The notes under the pieces are model-generated. The model had not been told where the DNA came from and ran no database searches. It saw only the letters and a program-made list of their open reading frames with translations. This document shows, piece after piece, positions 9,259-17,057 of a stretch of 64,000 nucleotides of DNA (its first letter is position 1; each line of letters opens with the position of its first letter). Made by a program: the position numbers and the translations under genes. The stretch lies in assembly GCA_017511805.1 (NCBI GenBank), contig JAFWJA010000015.1:387098-451097 (forward strand). Reading direction: 5' to 3'. Source of the stretch: Bacilli bacterium (lineage in GTDB: Bacteria; Bacillota_I; Bacilli_A; RF39; UBA660).

Positions 9259-9918
9259 TTATTTCATTAACTTACTTAACGCATCCTTTGCTGCCTCTTG
9301 TTCAGCTTCTTTCTTAGAAGTTGCTGTTCCTTTTCCTAATACTACATCATCTACTTTAACTACTGTAGTAAATACTTTATTATTCGCAGGTCCTTCTTCA
9401 TTAATTATTTCATATACAGTAGATTTTTTATCTGTTTGAACAATTTCCTGTAACTTAGTCTTATAATCATGCAAGAATAAATCTTTTTCTTCTTTTATAT
9501 AAGGTATAACTACATCATAAACAATACTCTTTACAATATCAAAACCTTTTGTTAAATAAACTGCTGCTAAAAATGACTCAAAAGTATCCGCAACTATAGA
9601 TGGTTTATCTCTACCACCTGTTAATTCTTCACCTTTACCTAGTCTTAAATATGATGGAAAATCAAGTGATTTAGCATATGTATATAGTGCATTTTCACAT
9701 ACATAACTTGCTCTTAACTTAGTCATTTTTCCTTCATCATAATCATCATTAACATATAAGAACTCACTAACTATAAAGTCTAGAATCTTATCACCTAAAA
9801 ATTCTAATCTTTCATAGTCTTCACCAGTTTTAGCCTCATTTACATAACTAGAATGAGTGAATGCTCTTTTAATTAATTCATTATTTAAATCTATATCATA
9901 TTTTTCAATAATATTCAT
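9259..9918 (-). CDS. rnc: Ribonuclease III
   Basis: 219 residues from the ATG at 9918. Endoribonuclease for double-stranded RNA, acting in rRNA and mRNA maturation. The catalytic signature ERLEFLGDKIL (36-46) is present, with the second acidic cluster DTFESFLAAVY near 113. The C-terminal 70 residues form a double-stranded RNA-binding domain (DYKTKLQEIVQ...AEQEAAKDALSKL). I chose 9918 because GGTG sits six bases upstream, the spacing used by many genes here; ATG 9924 and upstream GTG/TTG codons are alternatives. A TGTTATAAT -10 lies just upstream. It heads the rnc - TPR - unknown - smc series. Confidence 0.96.
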   Translation of the reverse strand: MNIIEKYDIDLNNELIKRAFTHSSYVNEAKTGEDYERLEFLGDKILDFIVSEFLYVNDDYDEGKMTKLRASYVCENALYTYAKSLDFPSYLRLGKGEELTGGRDKPSIVADTFESFLAAVYLTKGFDIVKSIVYDVVIPYIKEEKDLFLHDYKTKLQEIVQTDKKSTVYEIINEEGPANNKVFTTVVKVDDVVLGKGTATSKKEAEQEAAKDALSKLMK

Positions 9919-9980
9919 TTTCATCACCAATATAATTATAACATAATAAGCAATAAAAAAAACTTACTAATGTAAGTTTT

Positions 9981-11021
9981 TTATTCTATACTTGAAATAA
10001 CTTGAATATCACTAATAACATCATCTTTAGCTTTTGTTGTTGGTACAAAAGAGCTAGAAGTATCTGCTTTAGCAGAATTTAATAATTTACTTAGTGTTTG
10101 ATATGCTAAATCTTTACTTGCTGAAGTATAAGCTAGTTCACCTGTAACTAATTTATTACCTAAAATTATAGTTATAAATCTATCGTCATAAACGCTATTA
10201 ATTGTATATGATCCTACAAAATAATTATATCCATTTGAAGAATAATCATTCATACCAATATATACTCCACCAGTACTTTCTACTTTAGTTTTAAATTGAG
10301 CTTCTTCAGCAATTAATGCTTGTTTTACTTCATTAAAATCTTCATCAAAAACTCCTGATATGTATATTGCATAACCATTTGTAGAATCAACTAAAGTAGT
10401 AACACCGTTATTTTCTTTTTTTGTTAATCCTGAAGGGATAGTAAAATCAATTCCATCAACACTTAATTTAGTAGAAGTATCAACTTCAACTGGTTGAGTT
10501 CCTCCTCCAGAGTTTGTACCTGATCCACCACCATTATTTGCAGTTCCTCCTGAACCAGAATCATTTCCACTTAATAATTTAATACCTATAAATGTACCTA
10601 ATCCAGCAATTACTAATACTAAGAATATTACTAATAGAATAAATCCAGTATTTTTCTTTTCTTTTGCTGGTGTTATTTGTGTTTGACTAATTCCAACAGA
10701 TGGATTTACTCCTTGGTTTGGCATAGTATTTTGACTTGGTATAGAAACTGGTGTTGGTTCTATAGGTGCTACTGGTGTAGCAGTTGGTGCTGGTGTTGGC
10801 GCAACTGGTGCTTCAGGTACTACTGGAGCAACAGGAGTTGGTTCAACAGGAGCTACGGGTGGAACAGCTGGTGCTGGTTGAACAGGTTCAACAGGTGCAG
10901 CATTTACTCCACTATTAGGCATTACTGGTTGTTGGTTTACAAAAAATTCATTTGGTTCTCCACAATTAGGACAAACTTGATCTAAACTTGTTATGGCATA
11001 TCCACATTTTTTACAATTCAT
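9981..11021 (-). CDS. Zinc-ribbon, proline-rich, single-pass membrane protein
   Basis: 346 residues. The N-terminus is a zinc ribbon with two CxxC pairs (CKKCGY at 3, CPNCGE at 18). A Pro/Val/Ala/Thr-rich linker follows (about 30-120, repeats such as APVEPTPVAPV), then one transmembrane helix (about 127-149), a Gly/Ser/Asn-rich spacer (SGNDSGSGGTANNGGGSGT) and an extracytoplasmic domain of about 160 residues. The order zinc ribbon - helix - outer domain is common in Bacillota envelope proteins of unknown role. AAGGAGGAAAAAAT leads to the ATG. The gene ends in its own terminator hairpin (AACTTAC...GTAAGTT) and is probably monocistronic. Confidence 0.8.
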   Translation of the reverse strand: MNCKKCGYAITSLDQVCPNCGEPNEFFVNQQPVMPNSGVNAAPVEPVQPAPAVPPVAPVEPTPVAPVVPEAPVAPTPAPTATPVAPIEPTPVSIPSQNTMPNQGVNPSVGISQTQITPAKEKKNTGFILLVIFLVLVIAGLGTFIGIKLLSGNDSGSGGTANNGGGSGTNSGGGTQPVEVDTSTKLSVDGIDFTIPSGLTKKENNGVTTLVDSTNGYAIYISGVFDEDFNEVKQALIAEEAQFKTKVESTGGVYIGMNDYSSNGYNYFVGSYTINSVYDDRFITIILGNKLVTGELAYTSASKDLAYQTLSKLLNSAKADTSSSFVPTTKAKDDVISDIQVISSIE

Positions 11022-11140
11022 ATTTTTTCCTCCTTATTTATCCATTTATATAGTGCTTCTCACTATTCTATTTTCATTATATCACAAATAATTATTTTTT
11101 TATCATTAATTTTTACATATTTTACACAATTAAATTAAGA

Positions 11141-11169
11141 TTGATACTAATTAAAAATTGTGATAAAAT
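11141..11169 (+). promoter_or_regulatory. Promoter of yidD and the following lipoprotein gene
   Basis: TTGATA (11141-11146), 17-base spacer, TAAAAT (11164-11169) with an upstream TGA making an extended -10. Transcription would start near 11176, ten bases before the chosen yidD start. Confidence 0.75.
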
Positions 11170-11185
11170 TATTATGGTGAAGTTA

Positions 11186-11410
11186 ATGTCTAAAGTAATG
11201 ATATTTTTGATAAAATGTTATCAAAAAATACCACTAAGTAGCCATAGTAATTGTAAGTATATACCAACTTGTTCAGAATATTCAAAACAAGCATATATGG
11301 AATATGGTTTTTTTAGAGGAACATACTTAACAATAAAAAGATTATTAAAATGTACGCCATGGAATCATAGTGATATTTATGATCCAGTACCTATTAGGAG
11401 GAAAAAATGA
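11186..11410 (+). CDS. yidD: Membrane protein insertion efficiency factor YidD
   Basis: 74 residues from the ATG at 11186. The small amphipathic YidD family aids YidC-dependent membrane insertion. The family core is present: IFLIKCYQKIPLS, then CKYIPTCSEYSKQAYMEYG and the C-terminal RLLKCTPW...YDPVPIR. The upstream in-frame ATG at 11141 is rejected because it lies in the -35 box; 11186 has GGTGA five bases upstream. The stop overlaps the start of the next gene by four bases (ATGA), so the pair is translationally coupled. YidD usually sits in the rpmH-rnpA-yidD-yidC cluster; here it is elsewhere. Confidence 0.93.
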   Translation: MSKVMIFLIKCYQKIPLSSHSNCKYIPTCSEYSKQAYMEYGFFRGTYLTIKRLLKCTPWNHSDIYDPVPIRRKK

Positions 11411-12261
11411 AAAAAATATTTACTATTTTAGGTTTGGTTGCCTTATCAATAATGTTATCAGGATGTAGAAGTGATTCTATGGAGAATATAGAAATATATA
11501 CTAGTGTTTATCCTATTCAATATGTTACTGAAAGAATATATGGTGACTACTCTACTATACATAATATATATCCTCAAGGAATTGATCCATATGAATATAA
11601 ATTGACAGATAAACAAATAAGTGATTATTCTAATTGTGATTTAATGATTTATAATGGGCAATCTGAAGAAAGAGATTTAATAGTAGAAATGTTAAATAAG
11701 AATAGTTATTTAAAAATAATTGATGCTACTAATAAAATTGATATTCAATATGATGAAGATGAAATATGGATTAACCCATCTAATATGCTTATGATAGCAA
11801 AAAATATAAAAGATGGTCTTAATGAATATGTAGTTAGTGATATTATTAAAAGTAATATAGATAAGAATTATGAAAAATTAAAAATAGAAATATCTAGTTT
11901 AGATGCTTCTTTAAAAGAAATGGCTTTATATGCTAAAGAAAGAAATTTAATTGTATCATCAGATCAATTTAAATTCTTAGAAAAATATGGATTAAATGTT
12001 ATATCATTAGATGATACTACTTTTACTGAAAAAAATTATAGTGATGCTTCTGATGTAGCTGGTGAAATAAAATATATTTTCTTAAAGAAAAATGAAGAAC
12101 CAAATGAAAATATTAAAAGACTAAAAGAACACTATCCAAGTTTAGAATATGTATATATAGATACATTAAATAACATAACAACAAATGATAAAAAAGAAGG
12201 AAATGACTATATTACAATTATGAATGATAATATTGATAAATTAAAACAAGAATTATATTAA
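11407..12261 (+). CDS. ZnuA/TroA-type metal-binding lipoprotein homologue lacking most metal ligands
   Basis: 284 residues with a lipoprotein signal (LSGC, Cys20). The fold matches cluster A-I substrate-binding proteins of Zn/Mn ABC importers: YTSVYPIQYVTERIYGD, CDLMIYNG, IWINPSNMLMIAKNI and KYGLNVISLDD all align with PsaA/ZnuA. However, ligand positions are changed: the His of the DPHEYE motif is Tyr62 (IDPYEY), the His two residues before Trp121 is Glu119, and the third-ligand position is Ser185 (SSDQF). Only the final Asp (Asp252, YIDTLNN) remains. No permease or ATPase gene adjoins it. AGGAGG precedes the ATG within yidD. It may have been repurposed for another ligand. Confidence 0.8.
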   Translation: MKKIFTILGLVALSIMLSGCRSDSMENIEIYTSVYPIQYVTERIYGDYSTIHNIYPQGIDPYEYKLTDKQISDYSNCDLMIYNGQSEERDLIVEMLNKNSYLKIIDATNKIDIQYDEDEIWINPSNMLMIAKNIKDGLNEYVVSDIIKSNIDKNYEKLKIEISSLDASLKEMALYAKERNLIVSSDQFKFLEKYGLNVISLDDTTFTEKNYSDASDVAGEIKYIFLKKNEEPNENIKRLKEHYPSLEYVYIDTLNNITTNDKKEGNDYITIMNDNIDKLKQELY

Positions 12262-12273
12262 TTCTTGTTTTTT
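12243..12273. terminator. Bidirectional terminator
   Basis: AAAACAAGAATTA (12243-12255), loop TAT, TAATTCTTGTTTT followed by more T. It contains the TAA of the lipoprotein gene and abuts the stop of the convergent ylmC-like gene. Confidence 0.8.
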
Positions 12274-12498
12274 TTACATATCTTTTATAAGAATAACATC
12301 TTCTCCTATTTTAACAATTTTATTAAAAGGTACATCTATTTCATCATTAGGTGAAAACAATTTACTAAATCTTTTTTTCTCTAATATTAATGAAGAAACT
12401 ATACCATCTACTTGAATCTTAATATCAATTATATTTCCTACTTTAATTCCTGTTTTTAAATCAATAACATCTTTATCTTGAAGATCAGATAATCTCAT
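12274..12498 (-). CDS. YlmC/YmxH family PRC-barrel protein
   Basis: 74 residues of the YlmC/YmxH family: short PRC-barrel proteins found in spore-forming Bacillota, often beside sigG. Visible are RLSDLQDKDVIDLKTGIKVG at the N-terminus, the DIKI strand, the central FSPNDEIDVPF and the closing VKIGEDVILIK. Function is unknown, with sporulation linkage by context. AGAGGAGAATTGTT precedes the ATG. It starts 25 bases after the sigG stop and is probably co-transcribed, the same neighbourhood as in Bacillus. Confidence 0.87.
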   Translation of the reverse strand: MRLSDLQDKDVIDLKTGIKVGNIIDIKIQVDGIVSSLILEKKRFSKLFSPNDEIDVPFNKIVKIGEDVILIKDM

Positions 12499-12523
12499 AA
12501 CAATTCTCCTCTATTTAATTATA

Positions 12524-13303
12524 TTATCGAACTAATTTCTTTATGTTGGAAATTGCATTCTTCTCTATTCTAGATATTTGTGCCTGACTTATATTTAATT
12601 CTTCGCTTAATTCTATTTGTGTTTTACCAATAATATATCTATCATATAAAATCTTTTTTTCATTAGATTTAAGACCACTTATAGCTTCTTTTAAAGCAAG
12701 TTTATTGCTTAGACTATCTTTATTCTCTCCATTAGATATTTGATCAAATAAATATATTGTTTCTCCACCATCATCATAAATAGGTTCATAATAACTAACT
12801 ATATTCTTAGTAGCTTCCATAGAAAATAATATATCTTGAGGAGAAATATCAATAGATTTACTTATTTCCTCAATACTAGGTTCTTTACCAGAACTCATCA
12901 TATATTCATTCTTAAATTTAATTACTTTATATGCTGTGTCCTTTACACTTCTAGATACTCTAATTGTATTATTATCCCTTAAATACTTTCTTATTTCTCC
13001 TTCAATCATAAGAACTGAATATGTAGAAAACTTTACTCCAAAAGATAAATCAAAATTATCTATAGCTTTAACAAGACCAATACAACCAATTTGAAATAAA
13101 TCATCCATATTCTCATTTCTATTATTATACTTTTTTAATATACTTAAAACTAGTTTTAAATTACCTAGTGTAAGTTTTTCTCTTGATATCTTATCTTTTG
13201 GATCTAATTTTAATTTTTCAAATAACTTAGTCATTTCATCATTACTTATTCTTTTTAATGAAGAAGTATTTATACCAGTTATTTCTACTTTATTATTAGC
13301 CAA
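12524..13303 (-). CDS. sigG: RNA polymerase sporulation sigma factor SigG
   Basis: 259 residues from a TTG start at 13303 with AAAGGAG about eight bases upstream; this gives MANNKVEITGINTSSL, matching the N-terminus of SigG (NKVEICGVDTSKL in Bacillus). Region 2 is seen as NLKLVLS, DDLFQIGCIGLVKAIDNFD and FSTYSVLMIEGEIRKYLRD. Region 3 is followed by region 4 with the helix-turn-helix GKTQIELSEELNISQAQISR. SigG drives late forespore transcription, which implies sporulation ability or recent ancestry. In Bacillus spoIIGA and sigE lie directly upstream; here a 72-residue unknown gene takes that place. SigF is a close paralogue, but the N-terminus favours SigG. Confidence 0.9.
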   Translation of the reverse strand: MANNKVEITGINTSSLKRISNDEMTKLFEKLKLDPKDKISREKLTLGNLKLVLSILKKYNNRNENMDDLFQIGCIGLVKAIDNFDLSFGVKFSTYSVLMIEGEIRKYLRDNNTIRVSRSVKDTAYKVIKFKNEYMMSSGKEPSIEEISKSIDISPQDILFSMEATKNIVSYYEPIYDDGGETIYLFDQISNGENKDSLSNKLALKEAISGLKSNEKKILYDRYIIGKTQIELSEELNISQAQISRIEKNAISNIKKLVR

Positions 13304-13343
13304 ATAAAAATCTCCTTTCAAACCAATAATGGTTCTAAGAAGA

Positions 13344-13562
13344 TTATTTATTCATTTTTAATACCTTTTTCTTTTTATATATTTTTATTATCTCTTTTAC
13401 TTTATCAAAAGTCTTTAAATTTAAATCTTGTTCAGTAATTGTATTAGATAATATCTCTTGATATAAAAAAGAACTAACTAACATTTCTAGTTCTTCATAA
13501 CTAGCATTATCTATATAATCTCTATTTTCAATATATAGTCTTTCTATATGACTTAAACTCAT
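13344..13562 (-). CDS. Small unknown protein upstream of sigG
   Basis: 72 residues, charged and helical, no membrane segment. It starts with ATG after GAGGGATTTGAA and ends about 40 bases before the SigG start codon, so it should be co-transcribed with sigG and the ylmC-like gene. The motif SYEELEMLVSSFLYQEILS suggests an amphipathic helix pair. No family is recognised. Its place in a forespore sigma operon makes a regulatory or sporulation role possible, but nothing in the sequence shows it. Confidence 0.65.
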   Translation of the reverse strand: MSLSHIERLYIENRDYIDNASYEELEMLVSSFLYQEILSNTITEQDLNLKTFDKVKEIIKIYKKKKVLKMNK

Positions 13563-13639
13563 TTCAAATCCCTCAATATAGTATATTCATATATTTATTT
13601 TTAGACACAAAAAAAACCTATTTCTAGGTTATTTTTTAA

Positions 13640-13732
13640 TGGCGGAGCAGGAGGGATTTGAACCCTCGCACCAGGTTACCCCAGTCTACATCCTTAGCAG
13701 GGACGCCTCTTCAGCCTCTTGAGTACTACTCC
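13640..13732 (-). tRNA. tRNA-Ser (GCT)
   Basis: 93 bases with encoded CCA. Acceptor GGAGTAG pairs with CTGCTCC. The anticodon loop reads CTGCTAA giving GCT (Ser AGC/AGU). There is a long variable arm (GACTGGGG...) as expected for serine, and a T arm with GGTTCAAAT. Confidence 0.95.
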
Positions 13733-13818
13733 AAACTGCAATATAATTTTATCATTTATATAGTTTTAGGTCAATAGTAAAAACTATATTTATGTGATAT
13801 AATTACGTTGGTGGTTAT

Positions 13819-14454
13819 ATGAAAAAAGAAACTTATTCTAAAACGTTTCTAATATTATTAGTACTTAATATAGTATGCCTATTATCATCTAATATATTGG
13901 CTGCTAAACAAGTAGAAATACTAGGACTAGTATTTACTTCTAGTACTCTATTATTTCCTGTTAGTTATATATTAAATGATGTTTTTGTAGAAGTATATGG
14001 TTATGAAACATCTAAATTTACTATTGTGATTAGTTTTCTATCTAACTTATTAATGGTATTATTTTTTACTATAGCAATTTATTTACCATATCCGGATTTC
14101 TTTAAGAATCAAGTAGCATTTGAAACAGTTTTATCTACTACTCCAAGACTTCTTTTAGCTAGCCTTCTAGCTTATATATTTGGTAACTTATTTAATTCAA
14201 AAGTTATGACTAAAATGAAGGATAAAAATAAAAAAGGAGTACTATGGCATAGAACAATATTATCTTCTGTAGTTGGTGAATTTATTGATACTTTTATTTT
14301 TATTGCAGTTGCATTTACAGGAGTTATGTCATTTAAAGAACTAGGAACTATGTTTATATCAGTATTTATTATTAAACTATCAGTTGAAATAATATTTACT
14401 CCAGTTCTAGTTAATGTAATTAATAAAATAAAGAAAATAGAAAAAAGAGCTTAG
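13819..14454 (+). CDS. Queuosine precursor transporter, YhhQ/VUT family
   Basis: 211 residues, about six transmembrane helices, normal length for the YhhQ (VUT) family, which imports the queuosine precursors preQ0/preQ1. Family marks are the N-terminal LLSSNILAAKQVEILG, the PVSYILNDVFVEVYGY motif and the conserved C-terminal segment with FIDTFIFIAVAF. A TGA-TATAAT extended -10 lies about 20 bases upstream; the leader is too short for a preQ1 riboswitch. GGTGGTTAT precedes the ATG. It is monocistronic and converges on the GNAT gene, with a four-base overlap and a shared terminator. No queuosine biosynthesis genes are in the window, consistent with salvage. Confidence 0.88.
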   Translation: MKKETYSKTFLILLVLNIVCLLSSNILAAKQVEILGLVFTSSTLLFPVSYILNDVFVEVYGYETSKFTIVISFLSNLLMVLFFTIAIYLPYPDFFKNQVAFETVLSTTPRLLLASLLAYIFGNLFNSKVMTKMKDKNKKGVLWHRTILSSVVGEFIDTFIFIAVAFTGVMSFKELGTMFISVFIIKLSVEIIFTPVLVNVINKIKKIEKRA

Positions 14455-14464
14455 GCTCTTTTTT
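14441..14464. terminator. Bidirectional terminator containing both stop codons
   Basis: AAAAAAGAGC, loop TTAG, GCTCTTTTTT. The stops of the transporter (14452-14454) and the GNAT gene (14451-14453) both fall in the loop. Confidence 0.85.
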
Positions 14465-14996
14465 TTATATATCTTCTAACAATACTCTTAGCAGTTGGAT
14501 GTAACTTAATCCAATACTTTTCCCCTTCTCCTTCAAAGTCATCATCAAATTCTTTTTCAAATACTCCACCATGATTTAATATTATTTTTTGTGAAGCAAT
14601 ATTACCTTTATTACAAGATACACAAACTTCTTTCATACCTCGTTCTTCACATATATCAAGAATTAGTTCTAATATCTTAGATCCATATCCTTTTCTTCTT
14701 TCATTAGGTCTAACTCCATAACCTATATTACCTACATTTAAAAAATCTTCATGAAAATCATATTCTATATCATCAACTAAACTACCATAACCTAGAATAT
14801 AATTCTCATTTTCAGAATCAACTAAAAAATACATATTACGTTCTTCTTCAAATATATATTCAAGATACTTTTCTTTACCATCTTTCACTTTATAAATAGC
14901 ATAATTATTTAAATCATCCCATTTATCATCAAAGGCATTATAATAATCTAAAACACTGTCAAAATTCATATCATAAGCATGTATTAGCTTTAACAT
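14451..14996 (-). CDS. GNAT family N-acetyltransferase
   Basis: 181 residues from the ATG at 14996, which has AAGGGGG seven bases upstream; an in-frame ATG at 15017 lacks a ribosome site. The GNAT core is visible: a strand ending in NIGYGVRPNERRKGYGSKIL (acetyl-CoA pyrophosphate loop RRKGYGS), then LDICEERGMKEVCVSCNKGN and the classical NIASQKIILNHGG segment, closing with KYWIKL. Such proteins transfer an acetyl group from acetyl-CoA to an amine; the acceptor cannot be inferred. The C-terminus ends in a basic RRYIKKRA tail. Monocistronic. Confidence 0.85.
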   Translation of the reverse strand: MLKLIHAYDMNFDSVLDYYNAFDDKWDDLNNYAIYKVKDGKEKYLEYIFEEERNMYFLVDSENENYILGYGSLVDDIEYDFHEDFLNVGNIGYGVRPNERRKGYGSKILELILDICEERGMKEVCVSCNKGNIASQKIILNHGGVFEKEFDDDFEGEGEKYWIKLHPTAKSIVRRYIKKRA

Positions 14997-15061
14997 ATAA
15001 ATCCCCCTTAAAAACATAAATATTATAACATAAAAAAACAGTTATACAACTGTTATTTTAA

Positions 15062-15137
15062 TGGTGCTAGATATAGGAATTGAACCCATAACCTACTGAT
15101 TACGATTCAGTTGCTCTACCAATTGAGCTAATCTAGC
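15062..15137 (-). tRNA. tRNA-Thr (CGT)
   Basis: 76 bases with encoded CCA. Acceptor GCTAGAT/ATCTAGC, discriminator A, anticodon stem ACTGA/TCAGT with loop ATCGTAA giving anticodon CGT (Thr ACG). It is one base from the next tRNA, so both are likely one transcript. Confidence 0.93.
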
Positions 15138-15138
15138 A

Positions 15139-15214
15139 TGGTTGCCCTTGTAGGATTCGAACCTACGCATGCTGGAGTCAGAGTCCAGAGCCTTACCGCT
15201 TGGCCAAAGGGCAA
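15139..15214 (-). tRNA. tRNA-Gln (CTG)
   Basis: 76 bases with encoded CCA. Acceptor TTGCCCT/AGGGCAA, anticodon stem CTGGA/TCCAG with loop CTCTGAC giving anticodon CTG (Gln CAG). A dedicated CTG tRNA is notable in so AT-rich a genome, where CAA dominates. Confidence 0.92.
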
Positions 15215-15283
15215 TTACATTCTAATTTTATCACAAAAAAACACTTTATAAAAGTAATATAATATGCTATAATTCATTTAGTT

Positions 15284-15371
15284 GCTCTAGTGGCGAAATT
15301 GGTAGACGCGTCAGACTCAAAATCTGGTTTCCTTTAAAGAAGTGTCGGTTCGAGTCCGACCTGGAGCACCA
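15284..15371 (+). tRNA. tRNA-Leu (CAA)
   Basis: 88 bases with encoded CCA. Acceptor GCTCTAG/CTGGAGC, long variable arm (TTTCCTTTAAAGAAG), anticodon loop CTCAAAA giving CAA (Leu UUG). TATAAT lies about ten bases upstream of the gene. Confidence 0.94.
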
Positions 15372-15380
15372 TAAAACAAT

Positions 15381-15405
15381 AAAAGAACTGTATAGTTCTT
15401 TTTTT
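15381..15405 (+). terminator. Terminator of tRNA-Leu
   Basis: AAAAGAACT, loop GTAT, AGTTCTTTTTTT immediately after the tRNA. Confidence 0.8.
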
Positions 15406-15484
15406 CATACCTGTTATTACTAAAAATAATATTTAAAACTTAAATTATGTGTTATAATATTAAATCAGTTGGGATGTGATTTAG

Positions 15485-15997
15485 ATGAAGATAATTACAA
15501 ATGATCATTGTTTTATTAATAAAATTGATATAACTACCTTAATTTTCTATAATTATGATGTTCCAAAAGAAATATATGATAGTGCTTTTCCTAATGGCAT
15601 TCCTATTGTAACGGAATTTAATGAATATGATTTTATAAAAGTAGACATGAAAAAATATATAGATTTTGTTAATACTATAAAAGATATTGATTGGATAATA
15701 GATATTCAAGAATTAAATATTGCTCATAGTAGAGAATTACTTGAAATATATAAAGGATATGAAATACAACGAAGATTAAAAATAAAAAGATTCAAAGAAT
15801 TAACTAGTTCTGAAAAAAGAAAAAGTTATAATATGAAAAAACAATATGATTTTATTGAATATAAAATGAAAGCTATTGGAGATTACTTATACTATAGATT
15901 AGGTCAAATTAAAATTGAAATTCCAGAAGAAGTAAAAGATAAAATCAAAACAAAATCAAAAGCTAAAAAAATTACAGATTTTATTTATAGAAAATAA
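15485..15997 (+). CDS. Unknown cytoplasmic protein
   Basis: 170 residues, Lys/Ile-rich, no signal peptide or membrane helix. The first 65 residues look mixed alpha/beta (THDHCF-like start, TLIFYNYDVPKEIYDSAFP, FIKVDMKKY), the rest is helical and basic with a C-terminal KTKSKAKKITDF tail that could contact nucleic acid. TGT-TATAAT lies about 35 bases upstream; GGGATGTGATTTAG precedes the ATG. Monocistronic, ending in a terminator shared with the L,D-transpeptidase gene. No family recognised. Confidence 0.65.
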   Translation: MKIITNDHCFINKIDITTLIFYNYDVPKEIYDSAFPNGIPIVTEFNEYDFIKVDMKKYIDFVNTIKDIDWIIDIQELNIAHSRELLEIYKGYEIQRRLKIKRFKELTSSEKRKSYNMKKQYDFIEYKMKAIGDYLYYRLGQIKIEIPEEVKDKIKTKSKAKKITDFIYRK

Positions 15998-16025
15998 AAA
16001 AGAACTAACAATTGTTAGTTCTTTT
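15998..16025. terminator. Bidirectional terminator
   Basis: AAAAGAACTAAC, loop AATT, GTTAGTTCTTTT: perfect 12-bp stem between convergent genes. The 3' arm covers the stop of the L,D-transpeptidase gene. Confidence 0.85.
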
Positions 16026-17007
16026 AATGTACTATATGAACTGGTGTACCTATTTCTACTATTTGATACATTTCATACGCTTTATCAGCAGGTAAATTAA
16101 TACATCCATGAGTAGGATTATATGTCCATACATTACCACCAAATTCTGTTCTCCAAGAAGAATCATGGAAACCGTGTGAACTACTTATAAATGGCATCCA
16201 CCAATTTACATAACAGTCCCATTCATTATTAGGTCCTACAAGTCTTGCTCTTGGCATTTTATTGTTAATAGCAAAATCACCAAGTGGTGTATCATAATCA
16301 TTACCGGTAACTACTGGTGAACTAAATACTAACACACCCTTTTCATAATAATATAGCATTTGTTCCGATTTAACTACTAAAATATATGTATTTTTCCATT
16401 TATCTTCTACAATTACTTTTATTTCTCTTTTTATTGTATTTTTACTTGAATCTTCTACTGAGAAAGTTAAAGTATATTCCCCTTCTTCATCAGTATTTAC
16501 TGTACCATCTATCTTAATCTTATCTGTAATATCACCATCTATATTATCAGATGCTGAATGACCAGGCAATTCGAATCCTTCTCCTAAATTCCAATAAATA
16601 GTATCTTCACAATCAACATTTAATTCAGGAGGTATATTATCTACGACAGATACCTTTCTTACTAATTTCTTTTCTATATTAAGATAATTAATCTTTAAGG
16701 TATATTTGACTTCATAATCACCTATTTTTTCATAATCAATATTTTCATCAACTATAACTTCTTTTGAAATATCTTTTCCAAACAACTCTGCGACAAAACC
16801 AGACTCTTTATAATTCTCACCTAATTTAAGTTCAATTGTTTTTTCACCCTTTAAGTAAAAATTAGTTGGAATAACGTTTTTCTTAAAACAAAATAACGCT
16901 AATATGACTAAAACTAGAAATAAGATAACTAGTTTAATAATAAATCTAGTTTTTTTATTTTTAGCCATCATTTCTTCAAAAGGAATTTCACTAAAATCTT
17001 TTCCCAT
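16024..17007 (-). CDS. L,D-transpeptidase (YkuD) with Ig-like domains
   Basis: 327 residues. A short cytoplasmic start, one transmembrane anchor at about 22-41, two extracytoplasmic beta-sandwich (DUF5011/Ig-like) domains (about 52-120 and 125-200, with NIPPELNVD and SASDNIDGDIT), and a C-terminal YkuD domain from about 205. The catalytic motif THGCINLP places Cys302 and His300, and an upstream HGFHDSSW supplies the second conserved His. The family forms 3-3 peptidoglycan cross-links or attaches proteins to the wall. Here it is membrane-anchored with spacer domains that would hold the catalytic domain in the wall. TAGGGATAATT precedes the ATG; a TGA-TATAAT -10 is just upstream. Monocistronic. 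Confidence 0.92.
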   Translation of the reverse strand: MGKDFSEIPFEEMMAKNKKTRFIIKLVILFLVLVILALFCFKKNVIPTNFYLKGEKTIELKLGENYKESGFVAELFGKDISKEVIVDENIDYEKIGDYEVKYTLKINYLNIEKKLVRKVSVVDNIPPELNVDCEDTIYWNLGEGFELPGHSASDNIDGDITDKIKIDGTVNTDEEGEYTLTFSVEDSSKNTIKREIKVIVEDKWKNTYILVVKSEQMLYYYEKGVLVFSSPVVTGNDYDTPLGDFAINNKMPRARLVGPNNEWDCYVNWWMPFISSSHGFHDSSWRTEFGGNVWTYNPTHGCINLPADKAYEMYQIVEIGTPVHIVH

Positions 17008-17057
17008 AATTATCCCTACATCCTAAAATAATTATATCATAATTTTTAATAAATCTA

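Noticed and set aside
10677-10985. 102-residue Trp/Cys-rich frame on the plus strand
   Set aside because: It is the complement of the proline-rich linker of the zinc-ribbon protein; extreme Trp/Cys content and no ribosome site show it is a shadow.
13733-13818. preQ1 riboswitch before the queuosine-precursor transporter
   Set aside because: After the -10 only about 20 bases of leader remain, too short for an aptamer.
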